64,000 nucleotides of DNA from NCBI GenBank assembly GCA_030654835.1, contig JAURWS010000037.1, forward strand, positions 124,001 to 188,000. The letters run 5' to 3'. The notes under the pieces were generated by a model that was not told the origin of the DNA, did not search any database, and was given only the letters and a program-made list of their open reading frames with translations. Positions within the stretch are counted from its first letter, which is position 1. The number at the start of each line of letters is the position of its first letter. Source of the stretch: Gammaproteobacteria bacterium. Lineage in GTDB: Bacteria; Pseudomonadota; Gammaproteobacteria; Pseudomonadales; Pseudohongiellaceae. Positions 58,353 to 64,000 of this stretch are shown here, piece by piece. A program made the translations under genes and the position numbers.

Positions 58353-60437
58353 ATGGACGGGTTACACTCCCTGCACCATGCGCCGCGAAAGTTCTATTGT
58401 CGCAAGAGGCTCATTGACACAGGGATTTTAGTGAAGAAGAAAACAACTATTTCCTCCATTTCATCGTGCGGTGACGACGCCACAGTGAGTTTCTACTATG
58501 GTGCCCAATACGCCACCAATCCACTTTGGGCAACCTTAGCGTTCGATAATCTACGCATTGAACTTATCCGCTCGGCAAAGGACGCCGTAGATAAATCCGC
58601 AGCTTTAATTCTTCTCGACCGCCAATTGATAGCGACGGAGCCTCTTGCCGTATGGAGAGCGTTATTTCCTCGAGCCATATTTCTCAGTGAAAATTCCGCA
58701 AATATCTCGACAGATGTCATTCTTTCGGACGGGCTGCCTGTTCGGCAAAGTGTTCAATTGATAGCGCTGGCGCGTGAAACCCTCGTTACTCGAATTCACG
58801 CCGCAAATAGCCAAGCACTTTTGAATTCAACCGAAAGAAATCTCGGAAAACTTGCCAGCGTCGGGATAGCCCTTTCTTCCGAAACGGATTTGGCAATTCT
58901 ACTGAGAAAAATATTAACAGAAGGACAAAACATTTCGTGCTGCGATGCTGCGTCACTATTCCTGATCGATAATGAAAAGAGGCAGATTACGTTCAAGCTA
59001 ACGCAGAACGACTCCTTCGATTTTCCGTTTCAAGAAAGCAGTTTTCCACTGGATGCACACTCTATTGCAGGCAACGTGGTTATAACAAAAGAACCACTGA
59101 ATATCTCGAATGCCTATCAGATATCTGAGGAAGCTCCTTATAAATTCAATAGAAGTTTCGACGAGACCACTGGTTACAAAACGATTAGCATGTTGACACT
59201 GCCTGCACTTAACAAGAAAAAATCAGTGATTGCCGTGTTGCAATTCATTAACAAAAAAAGAGAACGAAATTTGAAGCTCTTGCCGAACAGCGGCACCAAT
59301 GACCTGATTATCCCCTTCGATTCAGAGTCCTTCATGCTATTGCAGGCACTGGCAGGTCAGGCGGGCGTCGCGATAGAAAATGCGATTCTCCATAATGATA
59401 TCCAGAATCTTTTTGAAGGTTTCGTCCGTGCGTCTGTAATGGCAATCGAACAGCGCGATCCGACAACCAGCGGACACTCGTTTCGGGTTGCAGATTTATG
59501 TGTTGCGCTTGCTGAAGCAGTTAATGACAGCGACCGTCCCGAGCTCATGACGTATATACAATCCAGCCAACAACTTCGAGAGCTTCGTTATGCAGCCCTT
59601 TTACACGATTTTGGAAAGGTTGGAGTGCGAGAGTCAGTGCTCGTCAAGGCCAAGAAGCTAAGCGTTGAAAACTTGGAAAGCATTCGCTACAGAATATTAA
59701 TTGCCAAGGAGAGACTTCATAACAAAACGTTACGCGAACAAATAAAAATGATGCAGGATGGCATTTTCACTCAACAGTGGCTGTCAGAGACCCAATCGAC
59801 TCTGGCGCAGGAACTTGAAAAACTGGATAGTTTTTTCCAAACGATTTGCCATGCCAATGAACCCAGTGTATTGGAGGCTGAGAGTCTGGAAAATCTTACT
59901 CATGTTGCAGACTATCACCCTCCGGGCGTTCCTGAGAATGACTTTTTCATCATGAGCGCTGATGAGTTCAAGCTATTGTCGATTCGTAAAGGAAGTCTAT
60001 CTGCAGAAGAGAGACTTGAAATTGAGTCGCATGTTACCCACACTCGAGCCTTCCTTGACCTGATTCCGTGGACAGAGGAATTGAAGAAAGTTCCAGAGAT
60101 TGCTGGTGCCCATCATGAAAAACTAAACGGCAGCGGATATCCTCAAGGAATAAAGGCTGATCGAATTCCCTTTGCGTCAAAGGTAATGGCCATATGTGAT
60201 ATTTACGATGCGTTGACGGCCTCTGACAGACCCTATAAGACAGCAGTGAGCACCGAAAAGGCATTGGAGATAATGCGCAATGAAGCAGTGGCAGGTGCAA
60301 TCGATACGCAGCTTTTGGAGTTGTTCGTGACGAAGGAAATTTACAAAGTGACTGAGGGTAAAGATTATGGTGACAGTAATAGCGCCCTGAATTTCGGTCA
60401 CCAAGTATGCGACTTTGATCTACACAGCGCTCGTTAG
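58353..60437 (+). CDS. GAF and HD-GYP cyclic-di-GMP phosphodiesterase
   Basis: This 694-residue signalling protein has an N-terminal region of unclear type (about 40-160, perhaps a degenerate receiver). A GAF domain follows (about 185-350, SSETDLAILLRKILTEGQNI to AGQAGVAIENAI). The HD-GYP domain has His418-Asp419 in LLHDFGKVGV, then HHEKLNGSGYP, with His587, His588 and Gly595-Tyr596-Pro597. The catalytic residues look complete, so c-di-GMP hydrolysis is likely. Between HD and GYP lie about 168 residues, much more than the usual 60 or so, partly coiled coil. The start could instead be a GTG at 58431, which follows AGGG. Confidence 0.9.
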   Translation: MDGLHSLHHAPRKFYCRKRLIDTGILVKKKTTISSISSCGDDATVSFYYGAQYATNPLWATLAFDNLRIELIRSAKDAVDKSAALILLDRQLIATEPLAVWRALFPRAIFLSENSANISTDVILSDGLPVRQSVQLIALARETLVTRIHAANSQALLNSTERNLGKLASVGIALSSETDLAILLRKILTEGQNISCCDAASLFLIDNEKRQITFKLTQNDSFDFPFQESSFPLDAHSIAGNVVITKEPLNISNAYQISEEAPYKFNRSFDETTGYKTISMLTLPALNKKKSVIAVLQFINKKRERNLKLLPNSGTNDLIIPFDSESFMLLQALAGQAGVAIENAILHNDIQNLFEGFVRASVMAIEQRDPTTSGHSFRVADLCVALAEAVNDSDRPELMTYIQSSQQLRELRYAALLHDFGKVGVRESVLVKAKKLSVENLESIRYRILIAKERLHNKTLREQIKMMQDGIFTQQWLSETQSTLAQELEKLDSFFQTICHANEPSVLEAESLENLTHVADYHPPGVPENDFFIMSADEFKLLSIRKGSLSAEERLEIESHVTHTRAFLDLIPWTEELKKVPEIAGAHHEKLNGSGYPQGIKADRIPFASKVMAICDIYDALTASDRPYKTAVSTEKALEIMRNEAVAGAIDTQLLELFVTKEIYKVTEGKDYGDSNSALNFGHQVCDFDLHSAR

Positions 60438-61423
60438 CCTGTATGGAGTGCTACTGATGGGGTTGTGTACTCAATCGTTTTGCGAATAGTGCGCTTTGAG
60501 TGAAAGGGGTTGCGTCGCGCTTCCCTATTTAACTGTTTATTGGCAACCGCGAAGATTTCATCCATAAGACGAAAATAAAAAAAGTGGCCGCGACTGGTTA
60601 CTTTGTGCAGGATTGCATTCTGCAACATGCCGACCACAGACGTTGAGCCACTCCTCGAAGCAATGGTATCCGCTGTACCCTGCCAAAGATGTACCGGGAC
60701 ATGCACCTCTCGCGGGTCAAACTCCCAGCGTTCAAAATTTTGCGAAACATCATGAACAAAGCCACGACTCCCCTGGCGAACGGACTCTTTGACATCCTTG
60801 CTGAGCATCTCCAGCACGAGAGGATCCTCAAGCACTCGCTTGTCTGTGTAACAGACCGTATCGCGCAGTCGCTCCAGATAACGCATGGGGTTACAAGCAC
60901 AACGCTTCTGCATAAAGCCTGCGTATAGACGCAATGCTATTAATGCCATGGTTCTGATAAATGCGGGAGCAGTATGCAGTACTCCGAATGGAGAGGAGGA
61001 AAAGGAAAGACCAAGGACCACGGATATTCGATCTGGGTACCAGCAGGAAGCCGCGAGCGCGAGGCTGGTGCCCCCGCCGCTACAGAGCAACCCAAACTTA
61101 TCACATTGAAGACCATCAGCCAGGTTCAGCAAATCCTGTGCAAATCCAGCCTGCCCCCCGCCCCTCACGAAGTCAGAATAACCAAGGCCTGGTCTATCAA
61201 AGGCAATAAGGTGGAATTTGGCATTCTTTGCTTCACGGTGGAATAAAGTAGCTTCCAATCTTGTACTGCCTGAGCTATGGCAGTAGAACAGCGGGAATCC
61301 CGTTGGATCACCGAATTCGGTGTAAGAAAGTCTGCGACCATCCGGTAATACGGCAAACTTGACGTCTGCGGTTGCCTGGAGAGGCAAAGACTCAGTGCGG
61401 TCTTCCATTACTCGCGTAATCAT
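60434..61423 (-). CDS. Alpha/beta hydrolase
   Basis: This protein of 329 residues starts at the preferred ATG 61423, which follows AGGGGAAG by 9 bases. ATG 61453 and a TTG at 61486 are other options. The fold is recognisable by LSYTEFGDPTGFPLFYCHSSGSTR, FDRPGLGYSD, the nucleophile region GLLCSGGGTSLALA, the acid GTADTIA and the histidine SRGHFFYF. The residue two before the serine is leucine instead of the usual glycine. It is divergent from the DUF6502 gene across a region with two palindromes. The substrate is unknown. Confidence 0.82.
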   Translation of the reverse strand: MITRVMEDRTESLPLQATADVKFAVLPDGRRLSYTEFGDPTGFPLFYCHSSGSTRLEATLFHREAKNAKFHLIAFDRPGLGYSDFVRGGGQAGFAQDLLNLADGLQCDKFGLLCSGGGTSLALAASCWYPDRISVVLGLSFSSSPFGVLHTAPAFIRTMALIALRLYAGFMQKRCACNPMRYLERLRDTVCYTDKRVLEDPLVLEMLSKDVKESVRQGSRGFVHDVSQNFERWEFDPREVHVPVHLWQGTADTIASRSGSTSVVGMLQNAILHKVTSRGHFFYFRLMDEIFAVANKQLNREARRNPFHSKRTIRKTIEYTTPSVALHTG

Positions 61424-61454
61424 AGCCTGTATCTTCCCCTGTGCAGATAGCATA

Positions 61455-61491
61455 GAAAGCTTGATCCCAAGAAAGCTTGATCCCAAGAAAG
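61455..61491. repeat. 16-bp tandem duplication
   Basis: GAAAGCTTGATCCCAA occurs twice head to tail (61455-61470 and 61471-61486), followed by GAAAG. It lies in the leader of the hydrolase gene, just upstream of its ATG codons. Confidence 0.9.
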
Positions 61492-61513
61492 TTCTTCCTT
61501 TGAAGCATCATAA

Positions 61514-61530
61514 GTGGGAAATATTCCCAC
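61514..61530. promoter_or_regulatory. 17-bp palindromic operator, copy 1
   Basis: GTGGGAAATATTCCCAC has 7-base perfect arms around a 3-base centre. It shares the pattern GTGGGA-N5-TCCCAC with copy 2, 91 bases away. It lies 91 bases upstream of the preferred hydrolase start. Confidence 0.7.
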
Positions 61531-61604
61531 GTCAATTGCCCGATTCGGGTTTGGATCATATAAAGGATCAATTGTGAATTTTGCGAAAATTTCTCAAGTG
61601 TGAT

Positions 61605-61621
61605 GTGGGATTAATTCCCAC
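61605..61621. promoter_or_regulatory. 17-bp palindromic operator, copy 2
   Basis: GTGGGATTAATTCCCAC has 6-base perfect arms around 5 bases. It ends 21 bases before the DUF6502 start codon. A TATACT box (61629-61634) sits between them, so the palindrome would cover the -35 region of that promoter and a bound protein would block it. Confidence 0.7.
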
Positions 61622-61641
61622 CCTCGGCTATACTCCGGCTC

Positions 61642-62526
61642 ATGAATAATCTTCCAGCCCCTGTCAACGGCACGGGACAGCCACCTGCAGTCCTGGTCAT
61701 AGCGATTCGTAAGTTGCTGCGCCCGCTCGTCCGTCTGATGCTGGCCTTCCAGATTACCTACCCTTTCATGATTAACCTTCTCAAGGCGATATACGTAGAG
61801 GTCGCCGAGGAAGAATTCAAAGTAGGAAACAAACGCCCATCAGACAGTCGAGTGAATCTGCTGACTGGGGTCCATCGCAAGGACGTCAAAAGGTTGCGAT
61901 CGGAGCCAGAAGAACATTCGAAAATGCCCAGGAATATTTCGATTGGTGCGCAATTGATCTCCGTATGGCTGGGCTCGGAACAATTTTCTGATGCGACGGG
62001 ACATCCGCTGCCGCTACCGCTACGCACCTCGGGGGCATCGAGGAACTCAAAGTGCTTCGACGACCTGGTGGAAATGGTTTGCAAACAAGATATAAGACCA
62101 AGAGTCATTCTGGACGAGTGGCTTAATATCGGCGTTGCCACCCTGGACTCTAAGAATCGCGTCGTTCTGAACACTGGCGCATTCACACCGGGACGGGGAT
62201 TCGATGAGAAGGCCTTCTTCTTCGGCAAAAATATCCATGACCATCTGAGTGCAAGTACGAATAACCTGCTGGGTCAACAACCTTCCTATTTCGATAGAAG
62301 TGTTTATTATGACAACCTCACCTTGGACTCCGTGCAGCAATTGAATTTACTCGCGAATGAGCTTGGCATGAATGCGCTTACGGCCCTCAACAAGAGCGCA
62401 TTGGTGCTGCAACAAAAGGATCAATCCAAGGCAGAGCGCGACTATCGAATGAATTTCGGCGTGTTCAATTACAATGCTGTCCATAAATCAGAGGACAGGG
62501 ATTTAAAAGGCGACCAAGATGCCTAA
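61642..62526 (+). CDS. DUF6502 family protein with helix-turn-helix-like N-terminus
   Basis: This 294-residue protein has the DUF6502 pattern: LLRPLVRLMLAFQITYPFMINLLKAIYVEVAEEEF, then RPSDSRVNLLTGVHRKDVKRLR (about residues 64-86), which resembles a DNA-recognition helix. The middle contains ISVWLGSEQFSDATGHPLPLPL. The function is unknown; a DNA-binding regulator is my inference. No ribosome site is visible before the ATG, and the TATACT box only 8 bases upstream suggests a leaderless transcript. The stop overlaps the next gene's start by 8 bases. Confidence 0.85.
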   Translation: MNNLPAPVNGTGQPPAVLVIAIRKLLRPLVRLMLAFQITYPFMINLLKAIYVEVAEEEFKVGNKRPSDSRVNLLTGVHRKDVKRLRSEPEEHSKMPRNISIGAQLISVWLGSEQFSDATGHPLPLPLRTSGASRNSKCFDDLVEMVCKQDIRPRVILDEWLNIGVATLDSKNRVVLNTGAFTPGRGFDEKAFFFGKNIHDHLSASTNNLLGQQPSYFDRSVYYDNLTLDSVQQLNLLANELGMNALTALNKSALVLQQKDQSKAERDYRMNFGVFNYNAVHKSEDRDLKGDQDA

Positions 62527-63331
62527 AGCCATATTAGCCATTCGCACGTATCCGGCGACATTGATCATTGCACTGCTTCTTTTCATGGCGACTCTTGTCA
62601 TGACTGCGGCCAGCATGGGTACAGCAGGAGTTGGTGGTGGCGATGATGGCGATGGTGGAAGCGGTATCGGCGGGACGGGAAAATCGGGCGAGTTCGGAGG
62701 CAGTGGCTTTGGTGGTACCGGAGGTCCTTCGCCGTTCATTACCAGTGTAGACGATCAGGAACCGGTTGCCCCCACCCCTGCCAGCGATGCCTTAGAGCCT
62801 GAGATAGCGCTCTCCCAGGACTTGGCGGATTCTATCGAGCAAAGCGCAATACTCATTGAGTCAGACAGCACTCTTGCATCTGGCAATACCCCGGACGTTG
62901 TCGAACCTTCCATACCTGTGCCGGCCCTATCGTTACCGGAAAAAGCGCTTGAGGTGCAATTAGCCGAAGCCCGTCCCGTTGTTCCAGAGCGAGTGCAACC
63001 CTCGGTGGTGGTTAAGCAACCAGAGCTGGCTCGTTCTGGGGAAGTGGAAGTATTCGACGAAGCAGCTTTGGATCCGCAGTTGCAGATTGTTCAACAAGAT
63101 CAAAGCAACCGCCCATCAGACCTTGCGGTCGAATCATTGAACACGGCAGCAGGCGCTGAGAGTGTATCTGTGAAACTGGAGACCGCAGCAAAAGAGAACG
63201 AGCAGGAAATTGACAGAAGTGCTCTGCCAGACCGGATTCAGCGTCCTGATCTTCCACCTTTCCAGCGTGTCCGCCCCGTTGACAGGGCCTCGATTATGGT
63301 CCCATCACGCGTACAGCCGATGAGAATCTAA
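62519..63331 (+). CDS. Glycine-rich membrane-anchored protein, unknown
   Basis: This 270-residue protein has an N-terminal membrane helix or uncleaved signal (TLIIALLLFMATLVMTAASMG). A Gly-rich stretch with GSGIGGTGKSG and GSGFGGTGGPS follows, about residues 38-70. The long remainder is rich in Pro, Glu, Val and Gln, low in hydrophobic clusters and probably disordered. GIGGTG near the N-terminus recalls DUF5666 proteins that I remember beside DUF6502 genes, but no DUF5666 domain is evident. It overlaps the DUF6502 gene by 8 bases, so translation is coupled. It converges with the barrel gene downstream. Confidence 0.72.
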   Translation: MPKAILAIRTYPATLIIALLLFMATLVMTAASMGTAGVGGGDDGDGGSGIGGTGKSGEFGGSGFGGTGGPSPFITSVDDQEPVAPTPASDALEPEIALSQDLADSIEQSAILIESDSTLASGNTPDVVEPSIPVPALSLPEKALEVQLAEARPVVPERVQPSVVVKQPELARSGEVEVFDEAALDPQLQIVQQDQSNRPSDLAVESLNTAAGAESVSVKLETAAKENEQEIDRSALPDRIQRPDLPPFQRVRPVDRASIMVPSRVQPMRI

Positions 63332-63356
63332 TTACTGAGCCTATGAGAAAGCCGAA

Positions 63357-64000
63357 TTACCAGCGGTAACTCAGCTGCACGCCCAGCGCATAGTCAGCAC
63401 TGTCGCGAGTGAAGCCTTTCACCGCATAACTCATCAACGACCAGCCTGGCGCTGGCAGCCAAGACAAGTACGGCAGCAATTCGTGGGTTTCCTTCGAGGT
63501 TTCCGAGGCCGCTTCTCGATAGTCGTAAATCAATCCATAACTCCAAGCCTGCGAAAGCGGTCGGCTAACGCCAAACGACACATACGCGGAATTGGTCATC
63601 TCACTGAAGAGCGCTGATCTCCCTCTGAACTTATAGCCCGCTGTGGCAAATAAAGTAGAATTTCCAAGCATCTGGTAAAGATCGAGCTGTAATCCGTAGT
63701 CTACCTCCCCGGTTCCCAACGCTTTTTCCTCGTCAGCAGTCGGGACTTTGACTTCAAATCCCAGATCGACGAACGGCATGCCTTCAGCAAACGATGGAAA
63801 CTGGTAAGTTGCAGAAAGTACTGTGTCCCCTTTCCCGCGTGATGTAGAGGAGTCATCCGACGAAGCCAGACCACTAACGTCACCTGTTCCAATTCCGCCG
63901 ACATTCACCAAGACATTTCCTGCACCAGAGACTTCCAGATAGGGAACGGCGACTTTGAGATTCCAGTTTGACACTGTGTAATCGTAGGAGACTGGCAAAT
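63357..64000 (-). CDS. Outer-membrane beta-barrel protein (C-terminal part, start off the window)
   Basis: At least 213 residues of alternating beta-strand pattern end in SYRW, the aromatic C-terminus read by the BAM complex. Strands such as NWNLKVAVPYLEVSG, FVDLGFEVKVPTAD, GLQLDLYQMLG, LFATAGYKFRG and AYVSFGVSRPLSQAWSYGLIYDYREAA resemble the MetA-pathway/transporter-like barrel family. The frame is open to the right edge, so the N-terminus and signal peptide lie outside. The substrate is unknown. It is convergent with the Gly-rich protein gene. Confidence 0.72.
   Translation of the reverse strand, partial: LPVSYDYTVSNWNLKVAVPYLEVSGAGNVLVNVGGIGTGDVSGLASSDDSSTSRGKGDTVLSATYQFPSFAEGMPFVDLGFEVKVPTADEEKALGTGEVDYGLQLDLYQMLGNSTLFATAGYKFRGRSALFSEMTNSAYVSFGVSRPLSQAWSYGLIYDYREAASETSKETHELLPYLSWLPAPGWSLMSYAVKGFTRDSADYALGVQLSYRW

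Overview
The window is a chromosomal segment of a gammaproteobacterium, of the Pseudomonas/Cellvibrio/marine-oligotroph type rather than an enteric. Supporting points are the operon order sdhCDAB-sucAB-lpd-sucCD, the pairs cysI-DUF934 and metH-DUF2970, the order dnaX-ybaB-recR preceded by the SRP RNA gene, tig-clpP-clpX-lon-hupB-ppiD, the rnhA-dnaQ pairing, a long-form QueF, and a Vibrio-like TonB2 cluster (DUF3450-TtpC-ExbB). Nothing fixes the genus. Base composition looks close to balanced by eye. Almost all of it is vertically inherited core genome, with no transposase, integrase, prophage or CRISPR array.

Layout: 1-2374 is the start of a TonB2-type energising cluster running leftward off the window. 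2764-13787 is one leftward operon of nine genes for succinate dehydrogenase, 2-oxoglutarate dehydrogenase and succinyl-CoA synthetase. Immediately upstream, where relatives carry a divergent citrate synthase gene, only a frameshifted 3' remnant of gltA remains (about 14150-14507). Then come tRNA-Ala, gltX, dusA, a TerB-like gene, mlaA, hrpA, fadD, a small membrane protein, ycgN, rnd, recR, ybaB, dnaX and the SRP RNA gene. dnaX carries an A10G slippery tract with an immediate -1 stop, the hallmark of tau/gamma production by frameshifting.

29617-33395 holds tRNA-Ser, queF, tRNA-Glu with a clear promoter and terminator, a small charged protein, an all-alpha dUTPase and nfuA. 33624-40174 is metH, DUF2970, a 45-residue membrane protein, cysI and DUF934. 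40195-47877 holds an AcuI/YhdH-type reductase, sohB, nudC, dnaQ, rnhA, a methyltransferase, gloB and mltD. 47912-56574 is the protein-quality block ppiD, hupB, lon, clpX, clpP and tig, with a candidate heat-shock promoter before lon.

The right end (56982-64000) is the accessory part: mobA, a small protein behind a long 5' stem, a GAF/HD-GYP cyclic-di-GMP phosphodiesterase with a large internal insert, an alpha/beta hydrolase, a DUF6502 protein with a helix-turn-helix-like N-terminus, a glycine-rich anchored protein coupled to it, and the C-terminal part of an outer-membrane barrel. Two near-identical 17-bp palindromes (GTGGGA-N5-TCCCAC) lie between the hydrolase and DUF6502 genes. They look like operators of an unrecognised regulon and, with the gltA remnant and the dnaX frameshift site, are the most interesting signals here.
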